This document shows, piece after piece, positions 56,359 through 64,000 of a stretch of 64,000 nt of DNA; within the stretch, counting starts at the first letter, position 1; each line of letters begins with the position of its first letter. The notes beneath the pieces are model-generated. The model saw only the letters and a program-made list of their open reading frames with translations, did not search any database and had not been told where the DNA came from. The stretch spans positions 1-64,000 of the forward strand of contig JAJRWX010000010.1 in NCBI GenBank assembly GCA_024276605.1, given 5' to 3'. Position numbers and translations under genes: made by a program. The DNA is from Planctomycetota bacterium (GTDB lineage Bacteria; Planctomycetota; Phycisphaerae; UBA1845).

Positions 56359-56380
56359 CGCGGGCTGAAGCCCGCGGCTC
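56359..56380. repeat. Dispersed GGCTGAAGCC palindrome, copy 4
   Basis: CGCGGGCTGAAGCCCGCGG, near-perfect palindrome, in the gap upstream of the UDG gene. Same family as copies at 16004, 19885 and 31109. Confidence 0.65.
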
Positions 56381-56427
56381 AAATGCTAAGTTAGGAACGC
56401 GCCTTAGGTAAAAGACGGATTATAGAC

Positions 56428-57219
56428 TTGGACCTGACCATACTGAAGCAACGACTGATTCAACAATTGCGATCGGATCAATTGCTGGGGTTGCGCTCAA
56501 TACCCCTGGTATGGCCAACGTCTAAGACAAGTACGAAAAAGCAGACTTCCGGTCGCTCAGCCAATACCCAATCACGAGTAGCTTCCTCTGCGGCGCCCGT
56601 AGATGATTCGTCCCAAGTCGAGCAGTTGCGCATACTTAATGAGACGCAGGTGAAAAACTGTAAGAAATGTTCCTTGTGTGAAGGACGTACGCAAACGGTG
56701 TTCGGACAAGGCAGTGCTCTACCCAGGGTAGTATTTGTTGGCGAAGCACCGGGGTACGAAGAGGATAAACAGGGGCTAGCTTTTGTGGGCCGTGCGGGTC
56801 AGTTGTTGACACGTATTATCTCAGCGATGGGAATGAAGCGCGAAGAAGTTTACATTTGCAATGTATTGAAGTGTCGGCCTCCACAAAATCGTGATCCCTC
56901 TGCAGAGGAAATTCTGGCGTGTAGTCCCTACCTTCGTGCACAACTGGAGATATTACAACCCGAAGTGCTTGTGGCCCTTGGGGCGCCGGCGGCTAAGACG
57001 TTGCTGAATACCGCAGATGGCATTGGAAGACTCCGAGGTCGATTTCACGATTATTATCTTTCCGGTGTTACCGGTGAAGGCCCTTCTATCGCGCTGATGC
57101 CTACTTATCATCCAGCGTATTTGCTCCGTAATCCGAGTGAAAAAGTGAAGGCGTGGGATGATATGCAATTGGTGATGTCGAGATTAGGGCTTACCGACCC
57201 GCGAAAGTTATCTTCTTAA
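56428..57219 (+). CDS. Family 4 (Fe-S) uracil-DNA glycosylase
   Basis: 263 residues from TTG 56428. Removes uracil from DNA. 4Fe-4S ligands 'CKKCSLC' and 'LKCRPPQNRDPSAEEILAC', active-site motif 'VGEAPGYEEDKQGLAFVGRAG', and the second motif 'PTYHPAYLLR'. The N-terminal 70 residues are a low-complexity linker typical of longer members. Ends 16 bp before lpxA. Confidence 0.94.
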   Translation: MDLTILKQRLIQQLRSDQLLGLRSIPLVWPTSKTSTKKQTSGRSANTQSRVASSAAPVDDSSQVEQLRILNETQVKNCKKCSLCEGRTQTVFGQGSALPRVVFVGEAPGYEEDKQGLAFVGRAGQLLTRIISAMGMKREEVYICNVLKCRPPQNRDPSAEEILACSPYLRAQLEILQPEVLVALGAPAAKTLLNTADGIGRLRGRFHDYYLSGVTGEGPSIALMPTYHPAYLLRNPSEKVKAWDDMQLVMSRLGLTDPRKLSS

Positions 57220-57235
57220 CAAAGAAAGGCACCTG

Positions 57236-58018
57236 TTGGCCATTCACCCGACAGCCATTATCAGCCCGCGTGCCGAAGTTGACTCGAGCGCGAGTATAGG
57301 CCCTTACTGTGTCATTGATGGGGATGTGCGCATTGGGGCTAAGTGTAAGTTGTTTCAGCAGGTATACGTCACCGGATGGACGGAGATTGGGGCAGGTTGC
57401 GTTCTGCATCCCGGTGTGATCGTAGGTCATGAGCCACAGGACACGAAGTATAAAGGTGAACGTAGTTATTGTCGTATTGGAAAAGACAATATCATACGTG
57501 AATACGTGACTATTCATCGAGGTAGTGGTGAAGATACCGAAACCGTGATTGGTGATCGGTGTTTTCTGTTGGGCGGGAGTCATGTGGCGCACAACTGTGT
57601 TGTTGGTAGTGATGTTACGCTAATCAACCTGACGATGTTAGCCGGTCATGTTGAGTTACAAGATCGAGTGACCATTGGTGGTAGCGCGGGGATTCATCAG
57701 TTTGTGCGGATCGGCGAGTTGGCGATGGTTCGGGGTAATAGTAGTGTTGTGATGGACGTTCCTCCGTTCGCTCTAACCAATAAGGATGGTCGCATTGTCG
57801 GTGTGAACCGTGTGGGGTTGAAGCGCTCGGGTTTTGGGCAGGTTGAGTTGGATGAAATACGTGAGTCCTACCGTACGCTGTATCGATCAGGATTAGGATT
57901 CAGCGAAGCGATACGGATTGTGTCAGCGCGGGTTAAGACGGATGCCGGTCAGCGACTCGCTGCCTTCCTACAGGCCGATAGTAAACGCGGTTTTGCCGGT
58001 CCATCTCGTGGAAAGTAA
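57236..58018 (+). CDS. lpxA: Acyl-ACP-UDP-N-acetylglucosamine O-acyltransferase
   Basis: 260 residues from TTG 57236. First enzyme of lipid A synthesis. Left-handed beta-helix of hexapeptide repeats ('IGPYCVIDGDVRIGAKCKL'), conserved 'HEPQDTKYKGE', catalytic His in 'GSHVAHNCVVG', 'GGSAGIHQFVRIGE' and 'NRVGLKRSGF'. Shows a Gram-negative, LPS-making envelope. Confidence 0.95.
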   Translation: MAIHPTAIISPRAEVDSSASIGPYCVIDGDVRIGAKCKLFQQVYVTGWTEIGAGCVLHPGVIVGHEPQDTKYKGERSYCRIGKDNIIREYVTIHRGSGEDTETVIGDRCFLLGGSHVAHNCVVGSDVTLINLTMLAGHVELQDRVTIGGSAGIHQFVRIGELAMVRGNSSVVMDVPPFALTNKDGRIVGVNRVGLKRSGFGQVELDEIRESYRTLYRSGLGFSEAIRIVSARVKTDAGQRLAAFLQADSKRGFAGPSRGK

Positions 58019-58199
58019 TCCCGGATAGCTTTTCAATGGGCGTAGCATGTGTTCAGGTGATATGTGTGGGTCTATTGTTGACATGTTCGTTGGGGTATAT
58101 ACATTGGCTCGTCCGTGGCTGCGGGGATGATGCGTATTTTCCCTCGATTTGACTACAGCTGATGTAGTGTGCGAGGGGTATCTTGGCTAAGCGGTGAAG

Positions 58200-58273
58200 G
58201 GGCTCATAGCTCAGTTGGCTAGAGCGCGTCGCTGATAACGACGAGGTCCCAGGTTCGAGTCCTGGTGGGCCCA
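58200..58273 (+). tRNA. tRNA-Ile (anticodon GAT)
   Basis: 74 nt. Acceptor GGGCTCA/TGGGCCC with discriminator A, D-arm GCTCAGTTGGCTAGAGC, anticodon loop CTGATAA (GAT), T-arm with GGTTCGAGTCC. CCA is not encoded. The 180 bp before it is intergenic. Confidence 0.97.
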
Positions 58274-58724
58274 TTTGAGGATAGTGTTTTTTTCAATTAT
58301 GACAGGTATGTTTCGACTTTCGCGGGCCGTGTGAGATAAACTCTAATGCAAATCATCGGTGTTTTAGCGGTGGCTGTGGTTGTGATTTTCTTTGTGCTCA
58401 AGCGTGGTGGTGGTTGAGGGCCAAAAAGCAACAGCTAGGCGGTGCCTGGTTATAACTGTTATTCTTGCTCTCTGTCATTCTCGCGTACGCGTTCGTCATT
58501 CCTAATCCGAGCCCGGTGTTTTTGGGGCTCCACCCATGCTGTGAATGTTCTGTGTGATTCCGGTGCGTGTATAGCGTTCTGAAGACACGGGTCGCTTGCG
58601 CTCGCCGCTCGGATTGTCGTGTCCAGCGCACTTACAGGATGGAACTGGGTTCCCGCTTTCGCAGGAACGACAGAGGGATGCGCACGTCGGAGAACAGCAT
58701 GGTTTACAACTTGTTCAGGGTCGA
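58274..58724. other. Intergenic region with palindromic repeat
   Basis: About 450 bp between tRNA-Ile and the asparaginase gene. Contains an imperfect palindrome near 58645-58672 ('GGGTTCCCGC' and 'GCAGGAACGAC') related to one near 48160. A 23-residue ORF is listed separately. Nothing else convincing. Confidence 0.5.
58346..58417 (+). CDS. Possible 23-residue membrane peptide
   Basis: ATG 58346 to TGA 58417, 'MQIIGVLAVAVVVIFFVLKR' plus GGG. A hydrophobic helix with a basic end, as in small membrane proteins. No ribosome site is obvious, so it may be a chance ORF. Confidence 0.2.
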   Translation: MQIIGVLAVAVVVIFFVLKRGGG

Positions 58725-59786
58725 TTAGCTATTGCGTTCATATAGGAATGCACAATCTTCCAGACGGTTTCGACCACCTTCATATACGGCGAACTTTCCA
58801 CCGGACCAGATTGAGGCTGCACCGAAGCGACCATCTTTCGATAAAGCATACATCTTCACATCAAAATTAGGCCTTCCATCTTTACGGCGAAGTCGCGCGA
58901 TTTTCGTGGTTTGGTCGATCCGTTTGATGGCGTGTAGGCAAGCCTGCTGTGGTGATATGCCATGTCGCATGGCTTCTACCACGGTATGTGAGCCGCATAT
59001 TTTGATGACTGCTTCGCCGCGCCCCGTTGCGCCAGCTGCGCCAACTTCATTGTCAACGAATAGCCCGGCGCCGATGATAGGTGAGTCACCAATGCGTCCG
59101 GGGATTTTATAGCTCAGGCCGCTGGTTGTGGTAACGCCGCTCATCTGGCCGTTAGGTGCCAAGATCGAACAGGTGATCGTGCCGTAGGTGAATGGAATGT
59201 TAGTGGTGGCGTCGGACCGTGCGTCGCCGAATCCGGATTGCGAGGCTGGTACCCAGTCGTCCGTGTCGGATAGATTTTCTTTCCAACGCAGCCAAGCTTG
59301 CCGCGCTTTGTCGGTCAAGAGATTCGTTTCTTTTAGCCCGTGTGCTCTTGCGAAGCGTAGCGCGCCCTCTCCGACTAGCATGACATGGTCCGTGCGTTGC
59401 ATGACCAATTGAGCCACGCGCGAAGGTGTTTTGATATTGCGCAAGGCAGCGACCGCGCCGGCTTCGCAGGTAGGCCCGTGCATAACGCATGAATCCAATT
59501 CAACGATGCCGTCTTCGTTGGGTATGCCGCCGTATCCGACGCTCATATCTTCAGGGTCTTCTTCGACGATATTAACGCCGGCGATGACCGCGTCGAGCGT
59601 ATCTGCGCCTTGCTTTACTAGATCAACAGCTTTGGCGGTAGCCCGCAGCCCGTTAGCACTGGAGATGGCGATTGGCCCATCAATGGTCCCTTCTTCGTCG
59701 ATCCCGAAGGATGTTGGTGTTAATGTGCCCAGGGCAGCAGATACTGCCGCTGAAGATATGAAATCGCGACGGTTCAAGGTGGCCAT
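58725..59786 (-). CDS. Glycosylasparaginase / isoaspartyl peptidase family
   Basis: 353 residues from ATG 59786 (nine codons inside the longest frame). Tat-type signal 'NRRDFISSAAVSAALG', then an Ntn-hydrolase precursor: 'MSVGYGGIPNEDGIVELDSC' and the autocleavage Thr in 'TYGTITCSILA', with 'GRIGDSPIIGAGLFVDN' and 'AAGATGRGEAVI'. Most like N4-(beta-N-acetylglucosaminyl)-L-asparaginase. Exported folded, then self-processed. Confidence 0.92.
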   Translation of the reverse strand: MATLNRRDFISSAAVSAALGTLTPTSFGIDEEGTIDGPIAISSANGLRATAKAVDLVKQGADTLDAVIAGVNIVEEDPEDMSVGYGGIPNEDGIVELDSCVMHGPTCEAGAVAALRNIKTPSRVAQLVMQRTDHVMLVGEGALRFARAHGLKETNLLTDKARQAWLRWKENLSDTDDWVPASQSGFGDARSDATTNIPFTYGTITCSILAPNGQMSGVTTTSGLSYKIPGRIGDSPIIGAGLFVDNEVGAAGATGRGEAVIKICGSHTVVEAMRHGISPQQACLHAIKRIDQTTKIARLRRKDGRPNFDVKMYALSKDGRFGAASIWSGGKFAVYEGGRNRLEDCAFLYERNS

Positions 59787-59820
59787 GATTAACTCCTTAC
59801 TCGATGGTGCCATTTAGAGA

Positions 59821-61038
59821 TCACTGTGCTTGGGCAAAAAGGTCTGCCGCTTCGTACCGGGCGTCGGTCACATGATCCTGCAAGCTTCGAAGCAGACCTC
59901 GCACATTACGATGGCCGATACGATCCGCCCAGGCTAATGGACCTTGTGGATAGTTCGTGCCTTTTTGCATGGCGATGTCGATGTCGTCGGCACTAGCCAC
60001 GTCGGCAGAAAAAGCCAAACCGGCTTCGTTGATCACCGCCCCAAGAATACGTGCGAAGATATATTGTTCGGTGGACCCTGCATCGCTCAAACCTGCTTTG
60101 TGGGTGAAAACCGTTATCGCATCGCGCAGCAGTGGTGATAAATCAAAGGACTTGCGTTCTGCATGTAAAGCAGGGAGCGGCGTATCGCCGTCATAACAAT
60201 AGAATCCCCGACCGGTTTTTCGCCCCAAGTGAGCTTGATCGACAAGGTTTTTCTGAATGTCGTGTGGCGCGAAGCGTGGGTGGCGGTCCATTTGTTCATA
60301 GACCGACGTGCTCACAGCTAAGTTGACATCCAGGCCTACTAAGTCCATCAGTTCAAACGGTCCCATGCGAAATTGGCCATGTGTTCGCATAACCAGATCG
60401 ATTTCCGACACACTCGCGACGCCTTCGCCGAGTAGGCGAAGCGCTTCGAGATAAAATCCCCTTGCGACCCGGTTCACGATAAAACCCGGCGTGTCTTTCG
60501 CTCGCACAGGTGTCTTTTGCCAGGTTTTGGCGATGTCGTATGCGTCGTCCACACTTTGGCTGTTACTAGTGGTGGCGGCGATAATTTCGACCAACGGCAT
60601 GAGTGGTGCGGGATTAAAAAAGTGCATGCCCACCACACGCTCTGGATGTTTTGCACCTTTGGCGATAGCTGCGATAGAAAGCGACGATGTGTTGCTTGCC
60701 AGGATGGTTGAAGATGATACAGCGGCTTCTAAATCGGCGAATACTTTGCGCTTCACATCTAGATTTTCGACGATGGCTTCGATAGCCAAGCGGGTATCCT
60801 TTAGGTTTGTGATAGTATCTTGTGCTGTAATGCGCTGGAAAGCTTGGAGTCCTATCTCTTTGGAGAGTTTCCCCTTCTCTACCAACCGTTGGAAGCGCTT
60901 TTGTAATCCTGTGATGGCAGATGAGAGAACACTCGCGTTGACATCAATCAACCGTACTTGCCAGCCGTGCATAGCTACGACCTGAGCTATTCCAGCTCCC
61001 ATCGTGCCAGCGCCGATAACCGCTAGGGTGTTCTCCAT
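59821..61038 (-). CDS. 3-hydroxyacyl-CoA dehydrogenase
   Basis: 405 residues. NAD-binding 'AVIGAGTMGAGIAQV', 'ASNTSSLSIAAIAKG', catalytic His in 'VVGMHFFNPAPLMPLVEII' and 'DTPGFIVNRVARGFYLEALR', then the C-terminal dimerisation domain plus a second helical part. PaaH/Hbd-like. Oxidises 3-hydroxyacyl-CoA in beta-oxidation, consistent with the ETF genes at 44-48 kb. 34 bp from the asparaginase gene. Confidence 0.93.
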   Translation of the reverse strand: MENTLAVIGAGTMGAGIAQVVAMHGWQVRLIDVNASVLSSAITGLQKRFQRLVEKGKLSKEIGLQAFQRITAQDTITNLKDTRLAIEAIVENLDVKRKVFADLEAAVSSSTILASNTSSLSIAAIAKGAKHPERVVGMHFFNPAPLMPLVEIIAATTSNSQSVDDAYDIAKTWQKTPVRAKDTPGFIVNRVARGFYLEALRLLGEGVASVSEIDLVMRTHGQFRMGPFELMDLVGLDVNLAVSTSVYEQMDRHPRFAPHDIQKNLVDQAHLGRKTGRGFYCYDGDTPLPALHAERKSFDLSPLLRDAITVFTHKAGLSDAGSTEQYIFARILGAVINEAGLAFSADVASADDIDIAMQKGTNYPQGPLAWADRIGHRNVRGLLRSLQDHVTDARYEAADLFAQAQ

Positions 61039-61148
61039 CGTTATTCGCCGAAATAATCACTATGAAAGCCCGACATCCGAAGCGGGCACACGAGGTGTAG
61101 CGTAACAACAAAAGGTCTGAGCGTATAGATATGGTTCAGGAGAGATTT

Positions 61149-61664
61149 CTAGGTGAACATGTAAGCGACGTTGCACATCACGACCATAACTGGTTCCGGT
61201 ACTTCCGGCATCAGTCCAGCTTTGGTTAACAGGCAGAAGGTATATATCACGGGTGTGCTGTTGATAAGCACCGCGACATAGGCGAGCACTCTACCCATGC
61301 GGTCACGATTACGTCCGACGATTTCGCAGATTACGATGGCGGTCATCATGGTGGCGAACTTAAACACCACCACCCAACTAAAACCGAGTGTGCTAATGAT
61401 CAGCGATGCAACGGGATTGACTTCTTGGCCATGCCAGGCAAACAGTACGAGCGCGGTCAGTATGATATCGAGGGCGGAGACGAGCACCAACCAAACGTAG
61501 GCGTTTTGGTAGCGCATTTGCGGGATGGAGAAAAAATTCGGCGATGAGATGTGCGGACGTGCGTTATCTCTCGCTTGTGCAGTGTGCGAAACCGTGATCT
61601 TAGGCATCACGAAGCCAAGGACGCTCGAATCGTCTAGGCTGGGATGGTTAAGCGTCGATGCCAT
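61149..61664 (-). CDS. DUF5658-like small membrane protein
   Basis: 171 residues from ATG 61664; the frame extends to 61913 but its upstream part runs through a dispersed palindrome and looks non-coding. After about 70 soluble residues come three or four TM segments ('VWLVLVSALDIILTALVLFA', 'SLIISTLGFSWVVVFKFATM', 'GRVLAYVAVLINSTPVIYTF') with 'GQEVNPVAS' after the first, as in DUF5658. Function unknown. Confidence 0.75.
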   Translation of the reverse strand: MASTLNHPSLDDSSVLGFVMPKITVSHTAQARDNARPHISSPNFFSIPQMRYQNAYVWLVLVSALDIILTALVLFAWHGQEVNPVASLIISTLGFSWVVVFKFATMMTAIVICEIVGRNRDRMGRVLAYVAVLINSTPVIYTFCLLTKAGLMPEVPEPVMVVMCNVAYMFT

Positions 61665-62277
61665 ATGTATCAAACCGTTTTCTCTATGTACTGCTGCGAT
61701 TTCTACGCAACAGTTGGACGCAACCCAAAACGGAGTAGGGCGGGCATTGCCCGCCGCAATCGTCTTTAGTGACAGGTCGCGCCAAAACCGAGCCGCGCCC
61801 GTCAGGAAGCGGTTCCCGCATACCCTTGTCATCAAATTATGCAATATGCTTCGCACATAAGAAAGCACGTATGTAATAAGTGATGACACTTGCATAGTTG
61901 ATGATGCTAGCATTTATTATGGGATGTCATGGCAGGGTTATCGCTGCATTGGCCATGAATTCCTCGCCGGTGATACCAATCATGTGGTTTTCCTCTGCCC
62001 AAGTGGAAGGCCACGACTAGGCGGTCACCTTATCTCTTTATAGTCCGCACACATGGGTAGCGTGTGTACGGAGCAACAGAGCGATGTCAAAGGTGATGCC
62101 ATGTATGCATCATTGTTTGCCTTTGTAAGAGGTTTTGACTAATGGCTCGAAATACCATGTACAAGTATCGACAACAGCATGAAATCGCGGGGATGTCCTC
62201 AATTGAATGGGGATAATCGTCTCTATACGATAGGGTTTGAGTTCTTAACAAATGGCCCCTTGGTTTAGAGGAGATAT
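61665..62277. other. Intergenic region with dispersed palindrome
   Basis: About 610 bp between divergent genes. Holds 'GTAGGGCGGGCATTGCCCGC' (61735-61754), related to 'GTAGGTCGGGCATTGCCCGA' at 32369-32388, and a copy of the CGGGCGCGG/CCGCTTCC unit seen near 10450. Good ribosome site (GGAG) at its right end for the next gene. Confidence 0.5.
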
Positions 62278-62916
62278 ATGATGCGCACAAAGAAGTCTTT
62301 AGTGGCTGTGATGGTGGTCGGAATTTGTGTTGTGGCTACAAGCCGTGTTTTGTCTCAGGATGCGGGCGATAAAAAACCCGATGGTATGCCTGCGATGTCG
62401 GCTGAAGACATGGCTCATATGGAAGAATACATGAAACTTATGCAGCCGGGCGAGGCGCATAAACATTTGCAGCACTACGTCGGTACGTGGGATACAGTTA
62501 CCAAAATATGGATGGGCGGCCCTGGCACGAAACCGTTGGAGTCGACTGGTACATCGATTTTCAAATCCGTGCTTGGTGGTAACTGGATCATGGAAGAGCA
62601 CACCGGCTCCATGATGGGCATGCCCTATAAGGGGGTGGGCATGATGGGTTATGATAATTACAAGAACCTGTATGTCGGAACTTGGTTCTCGAACATGGGC
62701 ACCGAAATGCTACAAATGGCCGGTGCCCGGCACCCTAAGAGTGGTGTGACTACGCAGTACGGCATGATGGACGAACCCCAGCTAAGTGTTCATGGCCGCA
62801 CGGTGAAATATGTTACGACCCCGATCGACGACGATCACTACACCTTCGCCATTATCGACCTACACGCCGGTGATGATTACAAGGTGATCGAGATCAGCTA
62901 CACAAGGCGGAAGTAA
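62278..62916 (+). CDS. Exported DUF1579 protein
   Basis: 212 residues. Signal peptide ('SLVAVMVVGICVVATSRVLS'), a Met/Asp-rich linker, then the DUF1579 fold: 'HYVGTWDTVTKIWMG', 'GGNWIMEEHTG', 'GVGMMGYDNYKNLYVGTWFS', 'GDDYKVIEISYTR'. Common in planctomycetes; function unknown. GGAG 8 bases before the ATG. Confidence 0.9.
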   Translation: MMRTKKSLVAVMVVGICVVATSRVLSQDAGDKKPDGMPAMSAEDMAHMEEYMKLMQPGEAHKHLQHYVGTWDTVTKIWMGGPGTKPLESTGTSIFKSVLGGNWIMEEHTGSMMGMPYKGVGMMGYDNYKNLYVGTWFSNMGTEMLQMAGARHPKSGVTTQYGMMDEPQLSVHGRTVKYVTTPIDDDHYTFAIIDLHAGDDYKVIEISYTRRK

Positions 62917-63114
62917 TCCCGCGCAATCTTGTGCGCCAATAGACAACTCGCCGAACACGCTCTGGTTGGCCATGCGAGGCAGAGTCTACCTGATGTTCAT
63001 CTTGCGCGTGTATGACGGTGAGTGGAAACCACCATCACCGGCTACCTGGTCCATAACACTTTTTCCGTCGTAACAGGAGGTGCAAGTGTCGCTGGGGCGC
63101 GTATAATTGTTTTC

Positions 63115-63684
63115 ATGTCAACCTTGGACTCAGCACTAGACGAGGCCTTGTGCCTCGGTTGCGGTTATTCGCTACGTGGCCTTCCAGGTGTCATATGTCC
63201 GGAGTGCGGGCGTGCGTTTGATCCTAATGACCCATCAACGTATGACTTGGCCGGGCGATCGCGCAGGCGGCGGCGTATCAAGTATGTTGCCCTATCAATC
63301 GTCTTGGTCGGTTTGCTTTATGGCCTTGTCCCGCGCGGACTGTTGCGTGCCAACATCAAGATGACGTGCTCTGCATGTGGTATAACGACAACAGTATCGC
63401 GTTGGCAATTGAAGCCACCTCCATGGTTACCTTTTCGGTATCCCGGCAAGAGCCGCACGATCAGTACTCCCGCCAACGTCACTTCCTACGTCGGACCGTG
63501 TAACCAACATCAATTCGCCGTTTCTGTTCAATCTGACCTTCATTGTACTGGATCATTTACTGCAACGACGTCGTTTGCCGAAGGTGAACGCCATACCTAT
63601 AACGGCGTCCAGGTTGCTCTAGATACTCTACCCGACGTGCTCTACAAACTCCTCGCACGTGACAACAACGGTATTGGACCATAA
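63115..63684 (+). CDS. Zinc-ribbon membrane protein (CGYSLRGLPG type)
   Basis: 189 residues from ATG 63115 (the frame extends to 63022 without a plausible start). N-terminal zinc ribbon 'CLGCGYSLRGLPGVICPECG', a planctomycete-typical opening, an Arg-rich loop, one TM ('YVALSIVLVGLLYGLVP'), and an exported C-terminal half with 'MTCSACGITT'. Function unknown. Confidence 0.78.
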   Translation: MSTLDSALDEALCLGCGYSLRGLPGVICPECGRAFDPNDPSTYDLAGRSRRRRRIKYVALSIVLVGLLYGLVPRGLLRANIKMTCSACGITTTVSRWQLKPPPWLPFRYPGKSRTISTPANVTSYVGPCNQHQFAVSVQSDLHCTGSFTATTSFAEGERHTYNGVQVALDTLPDVLYKLLARDNNGIGP

Positions 63685-63816
63685 GCAGAGCAGTAGTCCC
63701 GCGTAAGTGCCTGAATAGTCGGGTCTGGGTGGTTAGTCTTGACGATCGTTACGAAGGAGTTAATCTCCTGGTGTGCCGTTTGCCTTGCCATCCGCAAGAG
63801 CAGGGTTGCACGTCAT

Positions 63817-63889
63817 GGGGACGTAGCTCAGCTGGGAGAGCGTCGCGTTAGCAATGCGAAGGTCGAGGGTTCAAATCCCTTCGTCTCCA
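63817..63889 (+). tRNA. tRNA-Ala with anticodon AGC
   Basis: 73 nt. Acceptor GGGGACG/CGTCTCC with the alanine identity pair G3-U70 and discriminator A. D-arm GCTCAGCTGGGAGAGC, anticodon stem TCGCG/TGCGA, loop TTAGCAA so positions 34-36 are AGC, T-arm GAGGG/CCCTT. Other reading registers of the loop break the stem. A34 in tRNA-Ala is rare in bacteria, where GGC and TGC are the usual anticodons. Confidence 0.93.
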
Positions 63890-63899
63890 TTATTTGTGA

Positions 63900-64000
63900 C
63901 AAGTCAGTGCCACTCAATGCGGTTGGGTGGCATGCCCAAGCTGAAAGCGCGGGCATGGAATGTCGGGTGACCCACCTCGTTTTCGAGGTGGGGGAGTTGA
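63900..64000. repeat. Dispersed palindromic sequence at window end
   Basis: 'GGGTGGCATGCCCAAGC' (63925-63941) is related to the arms at 16100-16212, followed by 'CCCACCTCGTTTTCGAGGTG' (63971-63990), a hairpin with CCACCTCG/CGAGGTGG arms. Continues past the window. Confidence 0.6.

Noticed and set aside
61665-61913. N-terminal extension of the DUF5658-like gene
   Set aside because: Its sequence is a dispersed palindrome and GC-rich repeat also found near 10.45 kb and 32.4 kb; the protein-like part starts at ATG 61664.

Overview
The window looks like chromosome of a Planctomycetota bacterium, probably class Phycisphaerae. Reasons: a secreted protein with NxxGxxAF tandem motifs, a protein with an N-terminal signal peptide and a C-terminal TM-RRRR sorting tail, 'CGYSLRGLPG' zinc-ribbon membrane proteins, DUF1579 and DUF5658-like proteins, an LPS gene (lpxA), many TTG/GTG starts with weak ribosome sites, and dispersed palindromic intergenic repeats. 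Composition is close to 50% GC. This assignment is inference; no rRNA is present.

Layout. 1-3257: 3'-truncated secreted beta-rich protein (minus). 3620-6698: Hpt protein and a REC-GGDEF-REC-GAF-HD-GYP regulator. 7052-9745: YkgJ-type cysteine cluster protein, deoC, zinc-ribbon protein. 9746-10553: dispersed repeats. 10554-15991: mutY, a small zinc-ribbon protein, an interrupted flavin reductase, a TlpA-like thioredoxin, an aminotransferase and a LolA-like protein. 16327-19832: frameshifted tdh, dus and glyA. 20198-21154: DUF6941-like gene and hicB-hicA. 21251-21793: an AhpD-like gene whose second CxxC cysteine is an in-frame TGA followed by a SECIS-like hairpin, a probable selenoprotein. 21833-32276: L,D-transpeptidase, lipoprotein, RDD protein, an ExeA ATPase fused to about 1,100 residues of coiled coil, and transaldolase.

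33386-40611 is a complete type II-C CRISPR-Cas locus: 39 repeats and 38 spacers, then cas2, cas1 and cas9 on the minus strand, and a tracrRNA gene on the plus strand starting 47 bp from the cas9 start codon. The anti-repeat shows that crRNA is read on the plus strand, and each repeat carries a promoter-like sequence. cas9 has two in-frame stop codons (TAG at codon 697, TAA at codon 828) although every catalytic residue and the frame beyond both stops are preserved.

In-frame TAA codons with intact coding sequence beyond them also occur in mmgE/prpD (41062-42420), in the last gene of a three-gene TIGR04255 cassette (42470-44033), in the flavin reductase, and possibly at the end of the ExeA/coiled-coil gene. 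Other genes end properly at TAA, so global reassignment does not fit. Recent nonsense decay, assembly error or stop-codon readthrough remain open, and this is the main puzzle of the window besides the selenoprotein.

44086-64000: an etfB-etfA-Fe/S reductase operon, acylphosphatase, an RsbW/RsbV-like pair, a phospholipase C-like protein, a TPR protein, a large lipoprotein, an alpha/beta hydrolase, family 4 UDG, lpxA, tRNA-Ile(GAT), glycosylasparaginase, 3-hydroxyacyl-CoA dehydrogenase, small membrane and secreted proteins, and an unusual tRNA-Ala with anticodon AGC.
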